DNA of 64,000 bases from assembly GCA_964609305.1 (NCBI GenBank), contig CAZSRK010000003.1:1-64000 (forward strand), in the 5' to 3' direction. The notes beneath the pieces are model-generated. The model made no database searches and was not told where the DNA came from. It worked only from the letters and a program-made list of their open reading frames with translations. The position numbers and the translations under genes are program-made. Within the stretch, counting starts at the first letter, position 1, and each line of letters begins with the position of its first letter. The stretch comes from CAKSXP01 sp964609305 (lineage in GTDB: Bacteria > Bacillota > Clostridia > Oscillospirales > Oscillospiraceae). Below, one piece after another: positions 24,347 through 32,597 of the stretch.

Positions 24347-25744
24347 CTATTTGCCCATGTCGCGTGCGATGGACATTCCGGCCAGTCGACCGGACGTGGA
24401 GCTGAAGCTCAGTGCGGAACCGAAACGCATATAATCGCGTCCCTCCCATCCGGCGGCGATAACGCCCGCGGCGTAGAAGCCGGGGATGGGTCTGGAATCC
24501 TCGCCCAGCACATGCAGCGCGCCGTCGACAACAACGGGGCCGATGGTGTCTATGTACATGGGCTTTATCCTGATGGCCAGATAGGGGCCGGAGAGCAGCG
24601 GTTTAAGAAAGCGCGCAGGCTTGCACTGCTCGGGGTCATAGCCGTTTTCACAATAACGGTTGTAATCGGATATCGTCTTTTCCAGGACTTCCGGCTCGGC
24701 GCCTATCCAGCGCGCCATGTCGGCGAGTGTGTCAAAAAAGCGGCACTCGCGCCCCTCTTCCGAGGCCTGCCTGAGAAAGTCCATATACACCTCACGGCTG
24801 GAGCGAAAATCAAATGGCTCCGTCGAATCCATGACGGAGTCGAGCGTCTCCGAGCTGTATATCGTATATACCGCCCGGTCGGGCTGGCGCAGCAGGGCGT
24901 TTGCCGAATAATTCTGGTTCCACAGGCTCTCATTGACGAATCGGCGGCCGAATTTGTTGACGAATACGGAGCCATCCATTGCGAAGATACGCCCCGGAGA
25001 GCGCGGACCGGGCGTAAAGCACATGCCGCTTTCCTTGACGAGTGTGCACTCCTCATTGAGCCTTGCGCCGGCGCTTTTGGCCAGGGAAATTCCGTTGGCG
25101 GGTGAGGGGACTATCTGGTAGAAGCTGTCCTCAGTGTAATAGCTAGGAAAGTATTTGTGCAGCAGGTCCTTGTCTGCCATGAATCCGCCGCAGGCGAGAA
25201 GGACGTTTTTCGCCTCTATCGTCTCCGTGCCGTCTGCCGTGTCGGCAACGACGCCGCAGACCCGCCCGGTGACGTCCAGCTCGATGGAGTGCGCGGTCAC
25301 TCCAGTGCGCAGTGTCACGCCGCGTCGGGTTATCTCCTGGGTCAGCGGGCGCAGGACGTGGTGGAACCAGGAGACGCCAGGACTGTCGGCCATTATGTGC
25401 GTATATCCCTCGCCGAGGTTGCACAGCTTCATCTCATATCCCTTGTCCTCGAGCCATTTGATGGTGTTTGCACTCTCTGACAGCCAATTGCGTATGAGCT
25501 CCAGCTCGATGAAGTCATAGTGATGGAAATACAGCGTCTCGCGGTACTCGGCCTCCAGGTCGTTGAGCTCCGGCGATACATATGGGGTGTTCACCGCGTA
25601 GAGCATGGCACCGGCCATGGCGGAATTACCGCCCGTGTTTTTCAGGCTCTCGAGTAGGGCGATGTTCTCTATACCCTGTTCCAGATCGGTCCAGGCGGCG
25701 AACAGGCCGGCTGCGCCGCCACCGATTATGACAAGGTCATACAT
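24347..25744 (-). CDS. FAD-dependent oxidoreductase, fumarate-reductase flavoprotein family
   Basis: The 465-residue protein begins with the FAD motif LVIIGGGAAGLFAAW, then NTGGNSAMAGAM, an FAD-facing VLLACGGFMADKDLL segment, the capping-domain/active-site region SVFVNKFGRRFVNE and a C-terminal GFYAAGVIAAGWEGRDY. This is the soluble fumarate/urocanate reductase and 3-ketosteroid dehydrogenase fold. It lacks a signal peptide and a covalent-FMN or heme domain, so it is cytoplasmic with an unknown electron donor. AAAGGAG precedes ATG 25744. Pairing with the DAACS symporter suggests reduction of an imported unsaturated carboxylate as electron sink. Confidence 0.85.
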   Translation of the reverse strand: MYDLVIIGGGAAGLFAAWTDLEQGIENIALLESLKNTGGNSAMAGAMLYAVNTPYVSPELNDLEAEYRETLYFHHYDFIELELIRNWLSESANTIKWLEDKGYEMKLCNLGEGYTHIMADSPGVSWFHHVLRPLTQEITRRGVTLRTGVTAHSIELDVTGRVCGVVADTADGTETIEAKNVLLACGGFMADKDLLHKYFPSYYTEDSFYQIVPSPANGISLAKSAGARLNEECTLVKESGMCFTPGPRSPGRIFAMDGSVFVNKFGRRFVNESLWNQNYSANALLRQPDRAVYTIYSSETLDSVMDSTEPFDFRSSREVYMDFLRQASEEGRECRFFDTLADMARWIGAEPEVLEKTISDYNRYCENGYDPEQCKPARFLKPLLSGPYLAIRIKPMYIDTIGPVVVDGALHVLGEDSRPIPGFYAAGVIAAGWEGRDYMRFGSALSFSSTSGRLAGMSIARDMGK

Positions 25745-25831
25745 ATAAAGTTCTCCTTTGATATAATAGAAAATCGTGATAATTATACCATTAAACAGAT
25801 GCCTTTTCGTTGCAAAAATTAAACATATGCA

Positions 25832-25869
25832 AAAAAATACCGCAGGGTCTTTCCCTGGCGGTATTTTTT
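25832..25869 (-). terminator. Terminator of the nucleoside ABC operon
   Basis: AAAAAATACCGC (25832-25843) and GCGGTATTTTTT (25858-25869) form a stem extended by AGGG/CCCT; the minus-strand transcript ends in a T-run. Confidence 0.85.
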
Positions 25870-25882
25870 GATTTGGATATAG

Positions 25883-26821
25883 CTATCTGGTACTCTTGTC
25901 ATATGGGATGCCCTCGGCCTTGGGCGCGCGGGAGTTCTTGCTTGTAAAGGCGAGGACGACAAGGGATATGATGTACGGCATCATGTTATACAGCGCGCTC
26001 GGCAGATTGAGCGCGGCAAGGAACGGGAAACCTGAGTACACGTTGCTCAGCGCACGGAACAGGCCGAACAGCAGCGCCGCGAACCCGATGCGTATGGGTT
26101 TCCACTGGCCGAAGATCATAACGGCAAGGGACAGAAAGCCGAAGCCGGCCACGCCGTACTCGAAGCGCCACTCGCTCACGCCGGCAGTGATATATACTAT
26201 GCCGCCGAGCCCGCCCAGCAGACCGGAAATCAGCACGCCGGCCCAGCGCATCTTGTAGACATTGATGCCCAGCGAATCCGCAGCCTGGGGATGCTCGCCG
26301 CAGGACATCAGCCGCAGACCAAAGCGGGTCTTGTACAGCACGATGTACGAGAGCACCAGCGCCAGAAGCGCCACAAGCATGAACCAGTTGAACTCAAAGC
26401 TGCCGATATTAACGAGAAATGCTTTCTTCGGCTCGATATACTGCACGATGGAGGACACGTCGTTGGGATTGGCGGCGGTGTTGACGGCTTTGACGATGAC
26501 GGTCGCCGCCGATGTGCCGAGTATGTTCAGAGCGGTACCGATGATGGTCTGGTCAGCTTTGAAATTGATACAGGCCACGGCGAGCAGGGCCGAATACAGC
26601 ATGCCGGCGAGTATCGCTGCGAGTATCGTGGCAAGGATAATGACTATCCCCGGCGAACCAGCCAGGTATTTCATTGCGAATGAGCCGCCCAGAGCGCCCA
26701 TGACCATGATGCCCTCGAGACCCAGGTTTATGACGCCCGAACGTTCGGCAAAGCAGCCGCCGAGCGCGACAAGCACGAGCACGGAGGCGAAAATGATGGT
26801 GTATTGCAGAAGCAGTATCAT
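25883..26821 (-). CDS. BMP-type nucleoside ABC transporter permease (YufQ/NupQ-like)
   Basis: The 312-residue membrane protein has eight or so helices and the family features CFAERSGVINLGLEGIM near the N-terminus and GEHPQAADSLGINVYKMRW in the middle. It is the second permease of a BMP-family nucleoside importer (Bacillus NupNOPQ; PnrABCDE in streptococci). Its start overlaps the end of the first permease by four bases. It is the last gene of the operon lipoprotein, ATPase, permease, permease. Confidence 0.92.
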   Translation of the reverse strand: MILLLQYTIIFASVLVLVALGGCFAERSGVINLGLEGIMVMGALGGSFAMKYLAGSPGIVIILATILAAILAGMLYSALLAVACINFKADQTIIGTALNILGTSAATVIVKAVNTAANPNDVSSIVQYIEPKKAFLVNIGSFEFNWFMLVALLALVLSYIVLYKTRFGLRLMSCGEHPQAADSLGINVYKMRWAGVLISGLLGGLGGIVYITAGVSEWRFEYGVAGFGFLSLAVMIFGQWKPIRIGFAALLFGLFRALSNVYSGFPFLAALNLPSALYNMMPYIISLVVLAFTSKNSRAPKAEGIPYDKSTR

Positions 26822-28047
26822 TTGACGTCGCCTCCTTTCAGGGAATCTTCATCGTCCGGTCCGGGTTCCTCCTGTGTGTTCAGGTCGGAAGCCTTCTGCG
26901 GAAGTTCATCTGCATCCATCCCCTCCGGCTGCAGGCTGCCGGTCATCGCCTTTTTCTCTTCGCGCCTTGCGGCGACGGCGCTCATGACATGTTTCATAAA
27001 CAGGGTAAAGCCGCACAGATAGATGATAAGCGCGCTGATAAGATCCGATATCTGCGAGCAGTACAGCGACTTGTCGACATACGCGCCGCCCATGGTTATG
27101 TGCTGGATGAAATAGGAGGCAAAGATTGTGCCGATTGGGTTGAGCCCGCCGAGGAAGGCGGCGGAGATGCCGTTAAAGCCCATGCCGGGAACGGAGGACT
27201 GGCTGCACTGCCACTGCTCATAACCGGTCAGATAGAGTGTGGCCGCGCCGAGTCCGGCGAGGGCCCCGCTGATTATAAGGGTCAGGATGATGTTGCGCTT
27301 TTCCTCCATGCCGCAGTACTTTGCCGCGTCTTTGTTAAAACCGGTGGCTTTGAGCTCATAGCCGAAGCGTGTCTTGTCCAGAACCACCCAGATAACTATT
27401 GCGAGGATGATTGCCAGGGGTATGGCCAGCGTGACATACTGGTTGCCGTTGAAAAGCCCGTCCAACCCGAGCGAGGGGATCAGCGCGGCCGGATTCGTAG
27501 AGCTCAGCTGATATGTATACGGGCTTGTCGGTTCCTTTACCCGGGTCAGCAGCATGTTCACCAGATACAGCGTTATCCAGTTGAGCATGATGCCGGAGAT
27601 GACCTCGTTTACGTTCCTGTAACTCTTGAGCAGGCCCGTTATCGCGCCAAGGACTGCGCCCGCTGCCATTGCCAGCAGCATGCATACCCACCAGGGCATG
27701 TTCCACGCCAGCGCGGCATAAAGGCCTATGCCGGCACCTGCGGTGTATTGCCCGGCGGCACCTATGTTGAAGAGGCCAACCTTGTAGGCAAAGAGTATGC
27801 TCAGCGCGCACAGTAGCAAGGGCGCGGTCCTGGCCAGTGTATTGCCGAAATATCTCAGCTGTGATTCCGGCCTTGAGTAGGTGAAAAAGTTTTTGATTAC
27901 ATCGGTTATTGCCTGCCACGCTCCGGAGGGCTCGATAAACAGCAGGACTATATAACCGACAAGAAGGCCGATTATGATACAGGCGACCGAAGCGACGATT
28001 GACTGTACCGCCGGGATCGCCCAGAATGAGCGCCTGGATTTATTCAT
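26818..28047 (-). CDS. BMP-type nucleoside ABC transporter permease (YufP/NupP-like)
   Basis: The 409-residue protein has an N-terminal helix, a core of about eight further helices (YKVGLFNIGAAGQYTAGAG, GYELKATGFNKDAAKYCGM) and a 50-residue charged acidic C-terminal tail. ATG 28047 matches the family start and overlaps the ATPase stop by eight bases; the upstream extension of the frame runs through the ATPase gene and is not used. It pairs with the downstream permease to form the channel. Confidence 0.92.
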   Translation of the reverse strand: MNKSRRSFWAIPAVQSIVASVACIIIGLLVGYIVLLFIEPSGAWQAITDVIKNFFTYSRPESQLRYFGNTLARTAPLLLCALSILFAYKVGLFNIGAAGQYTAGAGIGLYAALAWNMPWWVCMLLAMAAGAVLGAITGLLKSYRNVNEVISGIMLNWITLYLVNMLLTRVKEPTSPYTYQLSSTNPAALIPSLGLDGLFNGNQYVTLAIPLAIILAIVIWVVLDKTRFGYELKATGFNKDAAKYCGMEEKRNIILTLIISGALAGLGAATLYLTGYEQWQCSQSSVPGMGFNGISAAFLGGLNPIGTIFASYFIQHITMGGAYVDKSLYCSQISDLISALIIYLCGFTLFMKHVMSAVAARREEKKAMTGSLQPEGMDADELPQKASDLNTQEEPGPDDEDSLKGGDVK

Positions 28048-29581
28048 GCCTGGCCTCCTTTCCCGCGGCACCGGCCATATAGAGGCCAAGTTCCTGCGTG
28101 GTTGTTTTCTTTGGGTCGAGCTCGCCGACGATCTGGCCCTCATACATGACAAGGATACGGTCAGAAAGGCTCATGACCTCGTCAAGCTCCAGGCTTACGA
28201 GCAATATGGCCCTGCCCGCATCGCGTTCCGCCACGAGCTGTTTGTGTATGTTCTCTATCGCGCCGACGTCGAGGCCGCGGGTTGGCTGTACTGCCACGAG
28301 CAGCTCGGGATCCCTGTCGATCTCCCGCGCGATTATTGCCTTTTGCTGGTTTCCGCCGGACATGCTGCGCGCGATGGTGACCGGCCCCTGGCCGGAGCGC
28401 ACGTCGTACTTATCGATAAGCTCCTCGGCATACTTGCGGATGTTGCCGCGGCGCAGGAAGCCCGCTTTGTTTGTAAACTCCGGCTCGAAATAGCGCTGGA
28501 GCACAAGATTGTCCTCGAGTGAATAATCCAGCACCAGGCCATGCTTGTGCCGGTCCTCCGGAATGTGGCTCATTCCGGATACGCTGCGGCTTCTTATGGA
28601 GCTGTGGGTAATGTCCCTGCCCATGAACCGCACCGCGCCGGCCACAGGCTTTTCAAGGCCCGTGACGCCATATACGAGCTCGGTCTGGCCATTGCCGTCT
28701 ATACCGGCGATACAAACGATCTCGCCCCGGCGTACATTGAAGCTAACGCCGCGCACGGCGTTGTTCCTGTGCAGTTTGGAGGCCATTGTCAGGCCCTCGA
28801 CCTCAAGAACGGCATCGCCGGGCTGCTGAGGTTTCTTGTCCACCGAGAAAGACACATCCCGGCCGACCATCATGCGGGAGAGTTCCTCCTTCGTGGTCCC
28901 GGAAGTTTCGACGGTGCCGACGCTCCTGCCCTTACGCAGCACGGTACAGCGATCGGAGACCTCCATGATCTCGGCGAGTTTGTGCGAGATGAACAGTATG
29001 CTCTTTCCCTCGGCGGCGAGGTTTTTCATGATCTGCATGAGCTCCGTTATCTCCTGCGGTGTCAGGACCGCGGTCGGCTCGTCGAAGATAAGTATCTCAT
29101 TTTCACGATAGAGCATCTTGAGTATCTCGACACGCTGCTGCATACCGACGGTGATGTCCTCTATCTTTGCGTCCAGATCGACCTTGAGACCATAATGTTC
29201 TGAGAGCTCCTCGACCCTGCTGCGCGCCTGCTTCTTCTGAAGGAAGCCGAGCCTGGTTGTTTCCGCACCGAGGATGATGTTGTCCAGCACTGTAAACACC
29301 TCAACAAGCTTAAAGTGCTGGTGGACCATGCCTATGCCCATGGCCGTGGCATCGTTGGGGTCCCTGATTGCTACCTTTTCCCCATCCTTATAGATCTCGC
29401 CTTCCTCCGGCTGGTACATGCCGAACAGTACGCTCATAAGCGTGCTTTTGCCCGCGCCGTTTTCGCCCAGGAGCGCGTGGATCTCGCCCTTTTTGAGCTG
29501 CAGCGTGATATCGACGTTTGCGATTATGCCGGGAAATCGCTTGGTGATATGCCGCATTTCAATTGCATATGGATGTTCCAA
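28040..29581 (-). CDS. BMP-type nucleoside ABC transporter ATPase (tandem domains)
   Basis: The 513-residue protein has two ABC domains, as in YufO/NupO and RbsA/MglA. The first has Walker A GENGAGKST (near residue 38), signature VGMQQRVEI and Walker B ILIFDEPTAVL. The second has a degenerate Walker A (GIDGNGQTE), signature MSGGNQQK and ELLVAVQPTRGLD in place of Walker B Asp-Glu, so only one complete catalytic set remains, as usual for this family. The start is TTG 29581, 9 bases after GGGAGGA. A terminator separates it from the lipoprotein gene. Confidence 0.92.
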   Translation of the reverse strand: MEHPYAIEMRHITKRFPGIIANVDITLQLKKGEIHALLGENGAGKSTLMSVLFGMYQPEEGEIYKDGEKVAIRDPNDATAMGIGMVHQHFKLVEVFTVLDNIILGAETTRLGFLQKKQARSRVEELSEHYGLKVDLDAKIEDITVGMQQRVEILKMLYRENEILIFDEPTAVLTPQEITELMQIMKNLAAEGKSILFISHKLAEIMEVSDRCTVLRKGRSVGTVETSGTTKEELSRMMVGRDVSFSVDKKPQQPGDAVLEVEGLTMASKLHRNNAVRGVSFNVRRGEIVCIAGIDGNGQTELVYGVTGLEKPVAGAVRFMGRDITHSSIRSRSVSGMSHIPEDRHKHGLVLDYSLEDNLVLQRYFEPEFTNKAGFLRRGNIRKYAEELIDKYDVRSGQGPVTIARSMSGGNQQKAIIAREIDRDPELLVAVQPTRGLDVGAIENIHKQLVAERDAGRAILLVSLELDEVMSLSDRILVMYEGQIVGELDPKKTTTQELGLYMAGAAGKEARHE

Positions 29582-29689
29582 TCCTGACCATCCTCCCTCT
29601 CCGACCCTGCCGTGCGGACAGTCGTCCCCCGCGGCCCGGATAAACTTATTTTAATTATACTATAACGACGTCAGGAATTCAATTAAATA

Positions 29690-29732
29690 GTCGCATTTTG
29701 AATAAAATGCCGCGGCCATTGGCCGCGGCATT
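29690..29732 (-). terminator. Terminator between lipoprotein and ATPase genes
   Basis: AATGCCGCGGCC and GGCCGCGGCATT (29706-29717, 29721-29732) form a perfect 12-bp stem with a 3-base loop; on the minus strand it is followed by TTATTC. Partial read-through would make the lipoprotein more abundant than the other subunits. Confidence 0.8.
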
Positions 29733-29766
29733 GCGCTTATTGATTTTTGTCTCCTGCTGTTTTAAA

Positions 29767-30999
29767 TCAGCCGACGATCTGACCCTGGTAATCAACGGTG
29801 ACGTTGGTGGTGGCAGGCTCAGCGTCAATGTCATTGGAGACGGTGATAGAGCCGTCATACATGCTGGCGACAAGGGATATATAGTCCTCCTGAGTGAAGT
29901 TGTCACCCCACTGGGTGGTCTCCATCGGGAGCTGGACATAGTTGAGCTCAGGATCCTCGCCGGAGACGAGGCCGAGAGTTTCGATCTTGCCGCCGTGCTC
30001 GGCAAAGTTGCCGGCCAGAACCTCAGAGAGCATGTAGTCCACTGTGGCGGCAAGGCCCTTCATGGCGGAAGTCACGGTCATGCCCTCGCCGTAGGAACCG
30101 TCGATGATGCCGGACTGGTCGACGTCGACGCCGATGACCTTGCCGTCGACCTTGGCAGCGGCCTCAGCCGCGGAGGTGTAGATACCGCCGCCGCAGGCAA
30201 AGACGATCTCGGTGCCCTGACTGTACCAGGTGTCCATAACGGCGGTGATGTCGGCGGAACCGAAGAACTGGCCGCCGTAGATATACTTCATGTTGACTTC
30301 GATGCCAAGCTCTGCGGCCGCGGCGTCAGCGCCCTGAACATAGCCGTAACCATAGCGGACGACAGCGGGGACAGCCATGCCGCCGAGGAAGCCAAGCTCA
30401 GTGTAGCCGAGCATGACAGCAGCGTAGCCGGCCATGTATCCGCACAGCTCCTCCTGATAGACGGCGCTGTAAGCGTTGCTGGGCAGAACGTAGTTGTCGC
30501 CCTCATTCGGGTTCAGGTCTCCCTCGCCCACGTCGAGCGCGATAAAGGTGACGTCGCTGTATACCTCTGCAGTCTCCTTTATGGTGTTGGCAAAGGCATA
30601 GCCGGGCATCACGATGACGTTGTAGCCCTCGTCGATGGCGCTCTCGACCATGGCGATACGATCGGCGTCAGAGTCGGTGGCGGGCTTGAAGTAGCTGAAA
30701 GTGAGGCCATTGGTCTCGCAGAATGCCTGGCAGGCCTCATAGGTGGTCTGGTTGAAAGACTGGTCGGTGATGTCGCCGTAGTCAGTGATCATGGCGACAC
30801 TGATGTCGGCGGCGGGCTCATTGGACGGCTCGTTCGACGGCTCGTCCGAGGGTTCGTCAGACGGCTCTTCGGCAGGGGCCTCGGTCGCTGGAGCCTCTGT
30901 CTCGGGAGTGTCGGTCGTGGTCTGCTCAGTCTCTGACCCGCAGGCTGCAAGAGCAAAAACCATAACCATTGCAAGAAGCAAGGCAAGAATCCTTTTCAT
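29767..30999 (-). CDS. BMP-family nucleoside-binding lipoprotein
   Basis: The 410-residue protein has a signal peptide ending in the lipobox ALAAC (about residue 20), a Thr/Pro/Glu linker with (E/N)EPSDEPS-type repeats (about 25-63), and a BMP/PnrA domain: VAMITDYGDITDQSFNQTTYE, VIVMPGYAF, VGEGDLNPNEGDNYV and GKVIGVDVDQSG. The aromatic and Asp residues that stack and bind purine nucleosides in PnrA are in these regions. GGAGG precedes ATG 30999. Adjacent uridine and thymidine kinase genes fit nucleoside uptake and salvage. Confidence 0.93.
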   Translation of the reverse strand: MKRILALLLAMVMVFALAACGSETEQTTTDTPETEAPATEAPAEEPSDEPSDEPSNEPSNEPAADISVAMITDYGDITDQSFNQTTYEACQAFCETNGLTFSYFKPATDSDADRIAMVESAIDEGYNVIVMPGYAFANTIKETAEVYSDVTFIALDVGEGDLNPNEGDNYVLPSNAYSAVYQEELCGYMAGYAAVMLGYTELGFLGGMAVPAVVRYGYGYVQGADAAAAELGIEVNMKYIYGGQFFGSADITAVMDTWYSQGTEIVFACGGGIYTSAAEAAAKVDGKVIGVDVDQSGIIDGSYGEGMTVTSAMKGLAATVDYMLSEVLAGNFAEHGGKIETLGLVSGEDPELNYVQLPMETTQWGDNFTQEDYISLVASMYDGSITVSNDIDAEPATTNVTVDYQGQIVG

Positions 31000-31320
31000 T
31001 ACAGTTTTTCCTCCAATTCAGATGTTTTTTGGTTTTGTAATACTCACATGGACAGACTCTTCCATGTTTACGATATTGTAACACTTTGTTGGCTTTCAAT
31101 CAAGAGCATTGGCTATGTTTCTCCGGGAATTAGAATGTTTTTTTGCAGAAAGCAGGATTTCGCGTTAAACTGCGAAAGTATCCGGAATATGACGTTTTTT
31201 GACGGATCGTTCAGCCTACGGAGGATACGATGTAAATCGGACTATACAAAGCGGAAATTGCATAGTGCCGGAGTTTGTGATAAAATCATGTCGAAGAAGG
31301 ACGGGGGAGGCGGAGAAAGC
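31000..31320. other. Divergent promoter region, BMP operon and udk
   Basis: No gene is seen in these 321 bases. The minus strand carries TTGATT (31098-31103) and TACAAT (31075-31080) with 17-bp spacing, the likely BMP-operon promoter. Just downstream of it ACATGGA (31046-31052) and TCCATGT (31061-31067) form an inverted repeat that could be an operator or leader hairpin. No purine riboswitch consensus was found. Confidence 0.6.
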
Positions 31321-31953
31321 TTGGCGGACGTTATAACGATAGGCATCGCCGGCGGGACCGGCAGCGGGAAGACGACGATAACGCGACAGCTTCTGGACAG
31401 ATTTGCCGACAATGTGAGCGTGATATACCACGACAATTATTACAAGGCCCACGACGATATGACTTATGAGGAGCGGGCGGCGCTCAACTACGACTGCCCG
31501 GATGCGTTTGATACGCCCAGGCTTGTCAGGGACCTGAAAGCTCTGCGCGCGGGGGATCCGGTGCTCTGTCCCGTATACGACTATACCGTGCACAATCGCT
31601 CCGACAGGACGATACTGATAAAACCGTCGCCTGTCGTGATTGTAGAGGGGATACTGATCCTTCAGGCCCCGCGGCTGTGCGAGCTTCTAGATATCAAGCT
31701 TTTTGTCGACACGGATGCCGACGTTCGCATACTGCGCAGGATAATGCGCGATGTGCGCGACCGCGGCAGGAGTCTGGAGTCCGTGGCAAACCAGTATCTT
31801 GAGACAGTCAAGCCCATGCACGAAATGTATGTGGAGCCGTCAAAGCGCATGGCGGACATCATCATTCCGGAGGGCGGACACAACCTGGTCGCGATGGACA
31901 TGCTTATACAGCACATCAACGCGCATGTTAGCGGAGGGGAGCAAAATGGCTAA
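31321..31953 (+). CDS. udk: Uridine kinase
   Basis: The 210-residue cytoplasmic enzyme phosphorylates uridine and cytidine. It has the P-loop GIAGGTGSGKTT (residues 7-18), YHDNYYKAHDDM, CPVYDYTVHNR and VEGILIL, followed by the RRIMRDVRDRGRS lid. TTG 31321 is preferred: GGGAGGCGGAG lies just upstream and the length equals the usual 207-212 residues. An upstream ATG at 31288 would add 11 residues. Its stop overlaps tdk by eight bases. Confidence 0.93.
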   Translation: MADVITIGIAGGTGSGKTTITRQLLDRFADNVSVIYHDNYYKAHDDMTYEERAALNYDCPDAFDTPRLVRDLKALRAGDPVLCPVYDYTVHNRSDRTILIKPSPVVIVEGILILQAPRLCELLDIKLFVDTDADVRILRRIMRDVRDRGRSLESVANQYLETVKPMHEMYVEPSKRMADIIIPEGGHNLVAMDMLIQHINAHVSGGEQNG

Positions 31954-32530
31954 ATTATACTTCAAGTACGGAGCAATGGGCTCGTCAAAATCGGCCCAGG
32001 CGCTTATAACCCAGTTCAATTATGAAGAGCTGGGCATGCGCGTATGGCTGATAAAGCCGAGTGTAGACGACCGTGACGGAGCAAGGATCGTAAAAAGCCG
32101 CGTCGGACTCGAGCGGGAGGCGGAGGTCATCTTTCCCGGCGACAGTATCACTGAAAGGTATGAGGCGGCGGGCGAGTGCGACGTTATAATTGCGGATGAG
32201 GCGCAGTTTTTGACGCCGGAGCAGATAGACGAGCTGCGAGAGCTCGTCGACGACAGGGATCTGCCGGTGCTCTGCTTCGGTCTGCGCACGGATTTTCTGA
32301 CGCATACTTTCCCCGGCTCCAAGAGGCTTCTGGAGCTGGCCGACTCCATAACAGAGATAAAGACCGTATGCGCCTGCGGAGCCAAGGCGACGGTCAATGC
32401 GCGCATCGACGAAAACGGAAGGATACTTACCGAGGGGGACCAGGTCTTTCTTGGCGGCAACGACAGCTATAAGGCGATGTGCCACAAATGCTGGCGCCGC
32501 ATGATAAAAGAGCAGAGCGCAGCTGTATGA
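31946..32530 (+). CDS. tdk: Thymidine kinase (class II)
   Basis: The 194-residue enzyme makes dTMP from thymidine. It shows KYGAMGSSKSAQAL (P-loop), DEAQFLTPEQ (Walker B and catalytic Glu), FGLRTDF, and two zinc-knuckle halves CACGAKA and CHKCWR. GGAGGGG precedes ATG 31946. It is co-translated with udk and next to the nucleoside transporter, forming a salvage block. Confidence 0.95.
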   Translation: MAKLYFKYGAMGSSKSAQALITQFNYEELGMRVWLIKPSVDDRDGARIVKSRVGLEREAEVIFPGDSITERYEAAGECDVIIADEAQFLTPEQIDELRELVDDRDLPVLCFGLRTDFLTHTFPGSKRLLELADSITEIKTVCACGAKATVNARIDENGRILTEGDQVFLGGNDSYKAMCHKCWRRMIKEQSAAV

Positions 32531-32541
32531 ACGCAGAATAT

Positions 32542-32578
32542 AAAAAGAGCCCCTGCCGCCGGCAGGGGCTCTTTTTAT
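32542..32578. terminator. Bidirectional terminator
   Basis: AGAGCCCCTGCC and GGCAGGGGCTCT form a perfect stem around GCC, with A-run before and T-run after, serving tdk and the convergent carboxypeptidase gene. Confidence 0.9.
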
Positions 32579-32597
32579 TACAGCTATAAATTTAAGG

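Noticed and set aside
29698..30936. A 412-codon open frame opposite the BMP lipoprotein
   Set aside because: The minus strand has a lipobox and PnrA motifs; the plus frame is compositionally biased shadow.
31000..31320. A purine riboswitch upstream of the BMP operon
   Set aside because: The conserved purine-aptamer loop sequences are not visible; only a short inverted repeat is present.
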